Of a DNA stretch of 64,000 bases, positions 1 to 8,217 are shown piece by piece. Source of the DNA: Lewinellaceae bacterium. GTDB lineage: Bacteria > Bacteroidota > Bacteroidia > Chitinophagales > Saprospiraceae. Numbering within the stretch: position 1 is the first letter of the stretch; the number at the start of each line of letters is the position of its first letter. The stretch spans positions 353,439 through 417,438 of the forward strand of contig JACJYA010000006.1 of NCBI GenBank assembly GCA_020636315.1. Direction: 5' to 3'. A program made the translations under genes and the position numbers. The notes under the pieces are model-generated. The model saw only the letters and a program-made list of their open reading frames with translations, made no database searches and was not told the DNA's origin.

Positions 1-434
1 CGCCTAAAAATGAATTTCAGGGTGCTCCCGTTTCAGATTATATGGTAAGGGAAAAAGACCTGATCACCTTCAAGCCGGAGACGGATATCATGGAGGTCGT
101 GGATACTTTGCTGCAGCATGAAATTACGGGTGCTCCGGTACTCAATGATAAGAAGGAACTGGTCGGGTTGATCGATGACAAAGACTGCCTGAACGTTTTG
201 TTCGCCAGTACATACCACAACGAGCCCGTCAGCAAACGAACCGCTTCCCATTTCATGTCCAATGTCATGAAAACCCTTAATGTGCACGCCGATATATACG
301 ATGTGGCCGATATCTTTCTTAAAAGCCCATACAAGCGGTTACTGATCGTGGATGACGAGGGCAAGCTGATCGGACAGATCAGCCGACAGGATATCCTGCG
401 GGCGATCCATGACCTGAATACCAACCCTCGTTAG
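1..434 (+). CDS. CBS domain-pair protein, 5' end outside window
   Basis: The reading frame is open to the left edge (codons from base 3), so the N-terminus is missing. The ATG at 42 lies inside the first domain and is not the real start. The visible part is two CBS modules of about 60 residues each. The first contains TGAPVLNDKKELVGLID, the second RLLIVDDEGKLIGQISRQD. CBS pairs usually bind adenine nucleotides and regulate an attached or partner protein. No catalytic domain is visible, so a stand-alone regulator or the tail of a larger protein are both possible. The gene converges on nuoF with a 20-base gap that holds a short palindrome, AAAGGCCTTT. Confidence 0.85.
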   Translation, partial: PKNEFQGAPVSDYMVREKDLITFKPETDIMEVVDTLLQHEITGAPVLNDKKELVGLIDDKDCLNVLFASTYHNEPVSKRTASHFMSNVMKTLNVHADIYDVADIFLKSPYKRLLIVDDEGKLIGQISRQDILRAIHDLNTNPR

Positions 435-454
435 AGAAAAGGCCTTTCTTTCAA

Positions 455-1729
455 CTATCGGTAGGAGCACTTTCCGTCCCGAATGTGCTGTTCGAAATCC
501 TCCTTAAAATATTTCAGTGCGCTTTGGAGGGGCTCCATGGCCCCGGGAGCCAGTGCACAATAGGTATTACCCGGGCTGAGGTAAGTCGTATGGAAAGAGA
601 GGACTTCCAGGTCCTCGGGTTTGCCATTGCCTTCTTCCAGGGCCTGCAGGGTTCTGGCCACCCATGGGAGGCCTTCACGGCAGGGCGTGCACCACCCGCA
701 GGATTCCTGGGCGAAGAAGCGTTCCAGGTTGCGGACGAAGCCGACCGGGCAGGTTTTGTCGTCCAGTATGATGACCGTGCCGGTGCCCAGGCGGCTGCCG
801 GCGTCCATCACGCTGCTGTAGTCCATGCGCAGGCTTAAATGTTCCCCGGTCAGGAAATCGGTGGAGGCGCCCCCCGGCAGCGCCCCCCGGAACCGGTAGC
901 CGTCGAGCATGCCGCCGGCGTGTTCTTCGATGATCTCTTCAAGGGTGGTTCCCAGGGGTAATTCCCAGGCGCCCGGCCGTTTTACCCTTCCGCTGGCGCC
1001 GTAGATCTTGGTGCCCCCTTCATCTGTATAGCTCAGCCCTTTGAACCAATCTGCTCCGCGGCCGATGATGTGTGGGACATTGGACAGGGTCTCTACGTTA
1101 TTGACGATCGTGGGCTTTCCGAACAAGCCGCTGGCCTGCGGGAAAGGCGGCTTGTCGCGGGGAGTGGCTCGCTTGCCTTCCAGGGCGTTGAGCAGGCCGG
1201 TTTCTTCGCCGCACATGTATCGGCCGACACTGACGTGGATGTTCATTTCCAGGTTGAAGCCCGAGCCGAGAATATCCCGCCCCAGATACCCCGCCTGATA
1301 GGCTTCTCCAATGGCTTCTTTCAGGATGTCGGCTGCGGATTTGTAGGCCCAGCGCAGAAAAATGAAGGATTCACTGGCCTGAATGGCGTACGCCGCCAGG
1401 ATCATGCCCTCCAGCAACTGATGGGGATTGCCTTCCAGCAACAGGCGGTCTTTGAAGGTGCCGGGCTCCATTTCATCGGCATTGGCGATCAGATATTTCT
1501 GCCGGGGGGCGTCTTCGCCCATGGGCACGAAACTCCACTTCATTCCGGTACCGAAGCCGGCTCCGCCCCGCCCTTTCAGATTAGACTGTTTCACCTCTTC
1601 GGTTACTTCGCCCGGCTCCATTTTTTTCAGTGCTTTTCGCAACGCCTGATAGCCGCCTGCCGCCTCGTATTCTTTCAGGTTCAGAGGGCCTCGGGAAGGA
1701 TTGATATGTTGGGTCAGTGGCTTTTCCAT
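455..1729 (-). CDS. nuoF: NADH-quinone oxidoreductase subunit F
   Basis: This is the NADH- and FMN-binding subunit of complex I, 424 residues, normal for the family. The glycine-rich NADH motif GRGGAGFGTG is at residues 53-62 and the FMN-site stretch NADEMEPGTFKDR at 83-95. The 4Fe-4S (N3) ligands are C344, C347 and C350 in ESCGWCTPC, plus C391. It accepts hydride from NADH in the peripheral arm on the cytoplasmic side and passes electrons to NuoE and NuoG. It is the last gene of the nuo run, 36 bases after nuoE. In the usual gene order nuoG would follow, but here nuoG is the first gene, 13 kb upstream. Confidence 0.97.
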   Translation of the reverse strand: MEKPLTQHINPSRGPLNLKEYEAAGGYQALRKALKKMEPGEVTEEVKQSNLKGRGGAGFGTGMKWSFVPMGEDAPRQKYLIANADEMEPGTFKDRLLLEGNPHQLLEGMILAAYAIQASESFIFLRWAYKSAADILKEAIGEAYQAGYLGRDILGSGFNLEMNIHVSVGRYMCGEETGLLNALEGKRATPRDKPPFPQASGLFGKPTIVNNVETLSNVPHIIGRGADWFKGLSYTDEGGTKIYGASGRVKRPGAWELPLGTTLEEIIEEHAGGMLDGYRFRGALPGGASTDFLTGEHLSLRMDYSSVMDAGSRLGTGTVIILDDKTCPVGFVRNLERFFAQESCGWCTPCREGLPWVARTLQALEEGNGKPEDLEVLSFHTTYLSPGNTYCALAPGAMEPLQSALKYFKEDFEQHIRDGKCSYR

Positions 1730-1765
1730 TTGCCAGAAAGTTGTGGTTTAAAAAAATAGCCGTTT

Positions 1766-2230
1766 TCATTTATACTGTTCCAGGATATCATCCAGCTGTC
1801 CGGCTTCAAGGCCGCGGTGCAGGTCTTCATCGACCATCAGGGCCGGCGCGTGGTCACAGGTGCCCAGGCAGACGGTAGGCAGGAGGGTGAACCGTTTGTC
1901 AGCAGTGGTCTCCCCCCAGTCTATATTCAGCTTTCGTTTCAGGTGAGCCTCCAGTTTTTCATTCCCCATTATCCAGCAGCTGATGCTATCGCAAACCAGG
2001 ATGACATGGCGGCCTACCGGGCGGCGAAAGATCAAATTGTAGAAAGTGGCCACACTGTCCAGCTCATGAGGGGACATGTCCAGGAATTCCGCAAGCTCGC
2101 GCAGGCTTTCATCGGAGATCCAGCCGCGGTATTTTTGCAACACATTCATAGCCTCCAGGCAGGCAGCCTGCCGTTTAGGCATCTTTTCTATGTGAACTTC
2201 TATTTCTTTTCTTTCTTCTTCTGTCAGCAT
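1766..2230 (-). CDS. nuoE: NADH-quinone oxidoreductase subunit E
   Basis: This is the 24-kDa thioredoxin-fold subunit of complex I carrying the N1a 2Fe-2S cluster. The start chosen is the ATG at 2230 (MLTEEERKE), giving 154 residues. A longer frame to 2278 would run into the end of nuoCD, which stops at 2253. The cluster ligands are C80 and C85 (CDSISC) and C121 and C125 (CLGTC). It sits 22 bases after nuoCD and 36 bases before nuoF, so it is cotranscribed. Confidence 0.96.
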   Translation of the reverse strand: MLTEEERKEIEVHIEKMPKRQAACLEAMNVLQKYRGWISDESLRELAEFLDMSPHELDSVATFYNLIFRRPVGRHVILVCDSISCWIMGNEKLEAHLKRKLNIDWGETTADKRFTLLPTVCLGTCDHAPALMVDEDLHRGLEAGQLDDILEQYK

Positions 2231-2252
2231 GGTTAATGATTTTTCAGGTTGA

Positions 2253-3989
2253 TCAGCGGTCCACATCCGCCAGTACATAATCGACGCTGCCCAGTATTGC
2301 CAGCAGGTCCGCCACCGAATATCCCCGGCTGATAAAGGGGACCATCTGAATGTGAGGAAAGGAAGGGGTGCGAATACGGGTGCGATAGGAGGTAGTATTG
2401 CCGTCGCTGATGAGGTAATAGCCGTTGGCGCCTTTTGTTGCTTCGATATTGGCGTACGCTTCCCCGGCGGGGATCACCGGCCCCCAGCTTACATTCAGGA
2501 AGTGATTGATCAGGGTTTCGATATCGTGCATGGTATTTTCTTTCAGAGGGGGCGTCGTTAGCGGGTGCCGGGATTTGTAATCCCCTTCCGGCATATTGTC
2601 GAGGCATTGCTCGACAATGCGTAGGCTTTGCCGCATTTCCTCGATGCGTACCACTGCCCGGCTGTAGCAGTCCCCGTTGTCCGCTACCGGTATTTCGAAA
2701 TCGAACTGGTCGTAGGAAGAATACGGCCGCTTTTTGCGGAAATCCCACTCCATGCCGGTGGCGCGCAGGCCAGGGCCGGTGACACCCCAGTCGATGGCCT
2801 CGCCGGTATCGTACACGCCGATCCCTACTGTGCGGCCTTTGAAGATGCGGTTTTTCATGACGAGTTTGTCGTACATCCGGAGCCGTTTTGGAAAATAGTC
2901 AATAAAATTCCGGACCGGCTTTTCCCAGCCCTCCGGCAGGTCCTGGGCTACCCCTCCGATTCGGAACCAGTTGGGGTGCATGCGGGCGCCACAGATGGCC
3001 TCAATGATGTCGAAAACGCGCTCCCGGTCGGAGAACATGTAAAAGACGGGAGAGAGTTGGCCCACGTCCTGGGCAAAAGTGCCGTACCAGACCAGGTGGC
3101 TGGCAATGCGGAACAATTCGCAGAGCATCACCCGGATCACCTGCGCCCGGGGCGGCACTTCGATGCCGGCCAGGCGCTCGACGGCCAACAGGTAGGCCAG
3201 GTTGTTCATCACACCTCCCAGGTAATCCACCCGGTCCGTGTAGGGGATGTAAGTATGCCAGGATTGCCGTTCCCCCATCTTCTCTGCCCCCCGGTGGTGG
3301 AAGCCGATGTCGGGGACGACATTGACAATATCTTCTCCGTCCAGTTGAAGCACCAGGCGCAGTACGCCGTGAGTGCCGGGGTGCTGAGGGCCAAGGTTCA
3401 GAAACAGGAACTCGGTGTCTTCCGATTCCCGTTCCAGCCCCCAGTCTTCGGGGTTAAACTGCAGGGCTTGCTGCTCGCGGGCCTGCTTATCCTGGGGCAA
3501 TTGAAAGGGCCCCATTTCGGTGGCCCGGGCGGGGTGTTCCTTGCGAAGAGGGTGGCCCTCCCAGGTTTGAGGCATCAGTATCCGGCGCAGGTGCGGGTGC
3601 CCGGCAAAACGGATGCCGAACATGTCGAAGGCTTCCCGTTCGTACCAGTTGGCATTGGGCCAGATATCGGAAATGCTGGCGGGAAGCTGTCCGTTTTCTT
3701 CCAGAGCCACCTTAAGCCGGACATCAGCATTGCGCTCGAATGAAAGCAGGTGATAAACCAGCGTGAAGGCGGCTTCATAGCCGTTGCGGTGTACTCTGGC
3801 GCGCTCATCGATAGCAAAAAGGTCGTACAGCATCGAGTAAGGACGGCTGATGTCTTCTTTGAGAAAACGAAGCACCTTTTTGATCTCCAGCGCCGGGATC
3901 CAATATGTAGGCGCCTCATCGCGGGTGGCTTGAGTGCCGATTTGCCCTTCGCCGATCAGGCCCTTGAGTTCTTTGGTCAGTTCTTCCAT
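2253..3989 (-). CDS. nuoCD: NADH-quinone oxidoreductase fused subunits C and D
   Basis: This single protein of 578 residues joins the 30-kDa (NuoC) and 49-kDa (NuoD) subunits of the peripheral arm. Residues 1 to about 165 are NuoC-like, with EREAFDMFGIRFAGHPHLRR. A short linker follows. From about residue 195 the NuoD part begins with NLGPQHPGTHGVLRL and contains the DRVDYLGG stretch that helps form the quinone cavity. Fusion of C and D is frequent in Bacteroidota and Enterobacteria. The gene lies 45 bases after nuoB and 22 bases before nuoE. Confidence 0.97.
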   Translation of the reverse strand: MEELTKELKGLIGEGQIGTQATRDEAPTYWIPALEIKKVLRFLKEDISRPYSMLYDLFAIDERARVHRNGYEAAFTLVYHLLSFERNADVRLKVALEENGQLPASISDIWPNANWYEREAFDMFGIRFAGHPHLRRILMPQTWEGHPLRKEHPARATEMGPFQLPQDKQAREQQALQFNPEDWGLERESEDTEFLFLNLGPQHPGTHGVLRLVLQLDGEDIVNVVPDIGFHHRGAEKMGERQSWHTYIPYTDRVDYLGGVMNNLAYLLAVERLAGIEVPPRAQVIRVMLCELFRIASHLVWYGTFAQDVGQLSPVFYMFSDRERVFDIIEAICGARMHPNWFRIGGVAQDLPEGWEKPVRNFIDYFPKRLRMYDKLVMKNRIFKGRTVGIGVYDTGEAIDWGVTGPGLRATGMEWDFRKKRPYSSYDQFDFEIPVADNGDCYSRAVVRIEEMRQSLRIVEQCLDNMPEGDYKSRHPLTTPPLKENTMHDIETLINHFLNVSWGPVIPAGEAYANIEATKGANGYYLISDGNTTSYRTRIRTPSFPHIQMVPFISRGYSVADLLAILGSVDYVLADVDR

Positions 3990-4034
3990 GCTGAAAATAG
4001 GTTTACCGGTTTGGTTCCGGCGGATTCAGTTCTT

Positions 4035-4724
4035 TTACTTCTTTTTCAGGTATTCTACCGATGGCGGAAAATGGGGAGGGTTTCCTTCCGCCTGCCCGGA
4101 CGGAGTGATTTTCCTCATTCTCTTTCGGCTGTCTCTCTTCAGGCCTCGCAGCGCCGGCGGTTCTGCCTTATGCAGCCCCTGGGGCCCGATTGTCCAGCTC
4201 AGCGGGCGTTTTTCCTTGCCTACCGCTTCACGCAGGAGGGTCAGCCCCTCCATGAATGCTCCGGGCTGGGGGGGGCAGCCCGGCACATAGAGGTCGACCG
4301 GCAGGAATTTGTCCACCCCCTGGACGACAGAATAGATGTCGTACATGCCTCCCGAATTGGCGCAGGAGCCCATGGAGATCACCCAGCGGGGCTCCATCAT
4401 CTGCTCGTAGAGGCGCTGGATAATAGGCGCCATCTTGACAAATACGGTGCCGGCGATGACCATCAGGTCTGCTTCCCGGGGGGTGCCCCGGATGACTTCG
4501 GCGCCGAAACGCGCTACGTCATACTTACTGGTCAGGCTTGTGGCCATTTCCACATAGCAGCAGCTCAGCCCGAAATTGAAAGGCCAGATGGAGTTCTTCC
4601 TGCCCCAGGCAACCAAATCCTGCATGGTGCTGAATAGTATGCTTTGCTGTACAATCTCTTCGTAAGAGCCGTTGCCCTGCGTCGTTTCGGCAGGGTTGTC
4701 CGGCTTGGTTATCCACCATTTCAT
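4035..4724 (-). CDS. nuoB: NADH-quinone oxidoreductase subunit B
   Basis: This is the N2 cluster subunit of complex I, next to the quinone site. The start is the ATG at 4724 (MKWWITKPDN), which overlaps the nuoA stop as ATGA and so suggests translational coupling. This gives 229 residues. N2 ligands are the adjacent cysteines C55 and C56 (GLSCCYVEM), C121 (GSCANSGGMYD) and C150 (VPGCPPQPG). After about residue 165 there is a basic, proline-containing tail of some 60 residues that is longer than in the E. coli protein. Confidence 0.96.
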   Translation of the reverse strand: MKWWITKPDNPAETTQGNGSYEEIVQQSILFSTMQDLVAWGRKNSIWPFNFGLSCCYVEMATSLTSKYDVARFGAEVIRGTPREADLMVIAGTVFVKMAPIIQRLYEQMMEPRWVISMGSCANSGGMYDIYSVVQGVDKFLPVDLYVPGCPPQPGAFMEGLTLLREAVGKEKRPLSWTIGPQGLHKAEPPALRGLKRDSRKRMRKITPSGQAEGNPPHFPPSVEYLKKK

Positions 4725-5146
4725 TTTTTCTGTTTTCGTTTTTTTAAAGCCTTGAGGATCTTCCGCCCTTTCGGGCCATAGTCCAGCGCGCCGGTGCTCC
4801 ATTCGTAGGCAAGAACGACCAGCAGGATGCCGACGAAGACGAGGGCGCCGATGAAACCGGGCCAGCCGGCTTCTTCATAACCGATGGCCCAGGCCACGAT
4901 GAATGCGGTTTCCAGGTCGAAAATGACGAAGAACATGGCGATCAGATAAAAATCGCTGGAGAAGTGCAGGCGGGCGCTGCCGGTAGGCATTATTCCGGAT
5001 TCGAATACCTCCCCGGTAGCCTTTTCGGCGTGCCGCTGGCCCAACAAATAGGACAATATGAGAATAGCGGTGACGGCCACGAGCACTATAGCTGCGTAGG
5101 CCAGAATTGGCCAGTAGGATTCATTCTGTAGAGCATTTTCCTGCAC
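4721..5146 (-). CDS. nuoA: NADH-quinone oxidoreductase subunit A
   Basis: This small membrane subunit has 141 residues and three transmembrane segments, with the family motif FESGIMPTGSARLHFSSDF in the loop after the first helix. It interacts with NuoH, NuoJ and NuoK near the quinone tunnel. It ends in a lysine-rich tail and overlaps nuoB by four bases. The 67-base gap separating it from nuoN is the largest in the cluster. It marks the point where the A-to-F half is joined behind the G-to-N half. Confidence 0.95.
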   Translation of the reverse strand: MQENALQNESYWPILAYAAIVLVAVTAILILSYLLGQRHAEKATGEVFESGIMPTGSARLHFSSDFYLIAMFFVIFDLETAFIVAWAIGYEEAGWPGFIGALVFVGILLVVLAYEWSTGALDYGPKGRKILKALKKRKQKK

Positions 5147-5213
5147 AATTACTTGTTTTAAACAGGCAAGGCTTTTTTCAATCCTTTATACCTGCGTGTT
5201 GAATCAATAGTTT

Positions 5214-6644
5214 TTATCCGGCTACCCACTGGTTGATCCACCCCATCATTGCCTGAGGGGATATGCCCAGCCATACCAGGGCAACCACCAGCAGGGCCAG
5301 TATCAGCCCGGCTCCGGAGAACAGGCGTAGTTTAACCGGCTTCTGCTCTTCCGCTTGTGAAAACATGGCCACCACGATGCGCAGGTAATAGTACAACCCG
5401 ATAACACTTGAGGCCACCAGGATGAACAACAGAGCCCACAGGCCTCCCTCGACGCCGGCAGCAGCGATGTAGAACTTGCCCATGAAGCCTGCTGTCAGCG
5501 GGATGCCGGCAAGCGACAGCAACATGGCGGTGAATGCTGCTGCTGCCCAGGGCCTGCGCCAGAATAATGCCCGGTAATCCGATACCCGTTCTGCCTCTTC
5601 CTCTCCGGATGACAGGTGCGCCACTATCCCGAAAGCCCCCAGAATAGTAACAAAGTAAGCTACCAGGTAAAAGGTGGCGGCTCCGGCGCCCATCTTCCCT
5701 CCCGCCAGGAAGGCGACAGCCAGGTAACCCAGGTGCGCGATAGAGCTGTAGGCCAGGATGCGTTTCACGTTGTCCTGCAACAGCGCCAGCAGGTTGCCGC
5801 CCAGCATGGACGCCGCCGCAAAGAGGGCGAAAAGCAGCGTAAGAGACGGAAACTGATAGCCACCGGCCTCGTTGTAAAAACGCAGAAGCAGAGCGACTAC
5901 TCCCCCTTTTGACACAGTCGCGACCAAAGCGCTCACCGGCGCCGGTGCGCCCTCATATACGTCGGCGGCCCACATGTGGAACGGTACCAGCGCCAGCTTG
6001 AACCCGATGCCGACGATGATCAACCCGAATCCGGCGATGGCGAGGGGAGAAAGGGCTCCGGCCTGCGCCAGGTGAACTCCGATATCGGAAAAGCCCAGCA
6101 CTCCCGTTTCGAAATAAACAAGGGCCATTCCGAAGAGCAGGAAAGCGGCGGAGGCTGCCGCCAGGATCAGATACTTCACACCGGCTTCCACGGAACGATC
6201 CCGCGACTTTACCAGATAACCGATCAAGGCGTATAGGCTGGCGCTCAACAACTCCAGCCCGAGAAAGAACGAAGCGAAATGGCGCGACGCCGCCAGGATA
6301 ACCGCCCCCAGGACTGCCAGCAGGATGAGGACATAGTATTCTTCCATCTGCTCACGAAGCGGTTGAAGGTAGGGGTAAGACAGCAGCACCACCACCAGTC
6401 CCGCCGCACTTAGCAGGGCGGAATAGAAGAGGCTGAAACCGTCGATGGCCAGCAGGCCACCTACCGCCTGGGGCATTGTGCCCGACGGAAAAAGAGAAGT
6501 GGCAAAAGCCCCGGCCAACGCCAGCCCGGCCAGCCAGCACGCCAGCCGGTGGTTGCGCCGCGCGGCGATCAGCACCAACAGCAATACGGAAGCAGCTGCG
6601 ATGATCAGCAGCGGTAATATGTTTCGAAAGTCCTGTATTGTCAT
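5214..6644 (-). CDS. nuoN: NADH-quinone oxidoreductase subunit N
   Basis: This 476-residue antiporter-like subunit of the complex I membrane arm has about 14 hydrophobic helices. Family motifs include the lysine helix segment GFKLALVPFHMWAADVYEGAPAP and the later KRILAYSSIAHLGYL. It is one of three Mrp-type proton channels, with NuoM and NuoL. It begins 10 bases after nuoM and is followed by nuoA, whereas nuoN normally ends a nuo operon. Confidence 0.96.
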   Translation of the reverse strand: MTIQDFRNILPLLIIAAASVLLLVLIAARRNHRLACWLAGLALAGAFATSLFPSGTMPQAVGGLLAIDGFSLFYSALLSAAGLVVVLLSYPYLQPLREQMEEYYVLILLAVLGAVILAASRHFASFFLGLELLSASLYALIGYLVKSRDRSVEAGVKYLILAAASAAFLLFGMALVYFETGVLGFSDIGVHLAQAGALSPLAIAGFGLIIVGIGFKLALVPFHMWAADVYEGAPAPVSALVATVSKGGVVALLLRFYNEAGGYQFPSLTLLFALFAAASMLGGNLLALLQDNVKRILAYSSIAHLGYLAVAFLAGGKMGAGAATFYLVAYFVTILGAFGIVAHLSSGEEEAERVSDYRALFWRRPWAAAAFTAMLLSLAGIPLTAGFMGKFYIAAAGVEGGLWALLFILVASSVIGLYYYLRIVVAMFSQAEEQKPVKLRLFSGAGLILALLVVALVWLGISPQAMMGWINQWVAG

Positions 6645-6654
6645 GAGCTTTCTG

Positions 6655-8217
6655 TTAGTCTAACTTTGTGGTTTTCGTTGTGTTTTCGTGTTCCGGGAGC
6701 AGTAAGCCTTGTTCCTCGTCCATTTCTGGCGGCCCTGTTTCCGTTGAGGCCGGGGCCAGGATAGTCCGTATGGGCCCATCGGCACTGTTCAGTATCGGCC
6801 CGGGGTAGAGCCCCAACCAGAAGATCAACCCCACCATGGACCCCATCACCAGCCATTCCCTGACGTTCAGCCGGGGCAGGGTTGCCTTTTCCGGAGGAGG
6901 GCCATGGAGGGCCCGCTGTACCATCCAGAGGGCATAGGCGGAGGAGAAGATCAGCCCCAGGGCTGCCACGGCAGCCCACAGAGGAGCAGCCTGCCAGGCT
7001 CCGAGCAGGGCGAGAAATTCAGCGACAAAATTGCCGAGCCCCGGCAAGCCCAGCGATGCCATGGCAAACAGCAGGGCCACCGCTCCCATACCCGGCATGG
7101 CCTTCCAGAGCCCTCCCATTTGGCTGATGTCGCGGGTGTGGAGGCGTTCCTGAATGTAACCGGTGATGATGAACAGTGCGCTTGTGCTGATACCGTGAGC
7201 GAGCAACTGCATTACAACTCCCTGGTAGGCGATCACGTTGAATGCAAAGGCCCCGAGCAGGACGAACCCCATGTGGCTTACACTGGTATAAGCAACCAGC
7301 CGCTTGAGGTTGTTTTGGGCAAAAGCCAGCTTGGCGCCGTATATTATGCTGATAGCTCCCAGGGCCATCGCTACCGGGGCAAATTGCCGGGCAGCTTCCG
7401 GAAACAGAGGGATGGCAAAGCGCAGGATGCCATAGGCGCCGGTTTTCAGCAGCAACCCGGCAAGGACAACGCTGCCCGCTGTCGGCGCCTGGGTGTGCGC
7501 ATCGGGCAGCCACGAATGGAAGGGCACAGCCGGTAACTTAACCAGAAAGGCGGCCAGAAAGCCGAGCATCAGCCAGGTTGCGGCCGTGCCCGAAAGCTCC
7601 GTCCCCAGCAATTCCGAATAGTCGAAAGTATAGCTCCCGGTATTTTGCCCGTGGATGAAATACAGGGCCAGAATGGCCAAAAACATCAACAGGCCGGACG
7701 CCTGGGTGAACAGGAAGAATTTGAAAGCGGCATATACCCGGTTCTCGTGCCCCCAGATGCCGATCAGGAAATACATCGGTACGAGCATTACCTCCCAGAA
7801 GAAATAAAAGAGGAACAGGTCGAGGGCCATGAACACCCCGGTGATACCGGCAAGTATCCACAGGAGGTTGAAATAATAAAAGCCCACCTGCTCCCGGATC
7901 TGAGTCCAGGAAACCAGCGCCGCAAGAGCACCGACGAAAAAGGTAAGCCCCAGCAACAGCAGACTAAGGCCGTCAATAGCAAGGTGGAAATGAACGCCGA
8001 AGGAGGGTATCCACGGCGTGTTGAATTCAGCCAGCCACAATCCCGGTTTTCCGGCTTCCCCGGCCGGAGCGGATGCCGCAAAGGCGAGAAGCAGGATCAG
8101 GTTGGCGGAGGAAGCGGCCAGTGCAATCCACCGGGGCAATTCCCGGTTCCATCGGCTGGCTACCCAGGCCAGCAGTCCGCCTCCTATTAGTATTGCTAAA
8201 AACCAAACCAGGATCAT
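6655..8217 (-). CDS. nuoM: NADH-quinone oxidoreductase subunit M
   Basis: This 520-residue antiporter-like membrane subunit is of normal length. It carries the conserved stretches KLPAVPFHSWLPDAHTQAP and LKRLVAYTSVSHMGFVLLG and the N-terminal glutamate helix FYFFWEVMLVPMYFLIG. It translocates protons in the membrane arm. Its ATG overlaps the nuoL stop (ATGA), so translation is probably coupled. The C-terminal 30 residues are polar and variable. Confidence 0.96.
   Translation of the reverse strand: MILVWFLAILIGGGLLAWVASRWNRELPRWIALAASSANLILLLAFAASAPAGEAGKPGLWLAEFNTPWIPSFGVHFHLAIDGLSLLLLGLTFFVGALAALVSWTQIREQVGFYYFNLLWILAGITGVFMALDLFLFYFFWEVMLVPMYFLIGIWGHENRVYAAFKFFLFTQASGLLMFLAILALYFIHGQNTGSYTFDYSELLGTELSGTAATWLMLGFLAAFLVKLPAVPFHSWLPDAHTQAPTAGSVVLAGLLLKTGAYGILRFAIPLFPEAARQFAPVAMALGAISIIYGAKLAFAQNNLKRLVAYTSVSHMGFVLLGAFAFNVIAYQGVVMQLLAHGISTSALFIITGYIQERLHTRDISQMGGLWKAMPGMGAVALLFAMASLGLPGLGNFVAEFLALLGAWQAAPLWAAVAALGLIFSSAYALWMVQRALHGPPPEKATLPRLNVREWLVMGSMVGLIFWLGLYPGPILNSADGPIRTILAPASTETGPPEMDEEQGLLLPEHENTTKTTKLD

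Noticed and set aside
3750..4637. Long plus-strand frames opposite the nuo genes
   Set aside because: Antisense shadows of nuoCD and nuoB; the minus-strand proteins match known families end to end.
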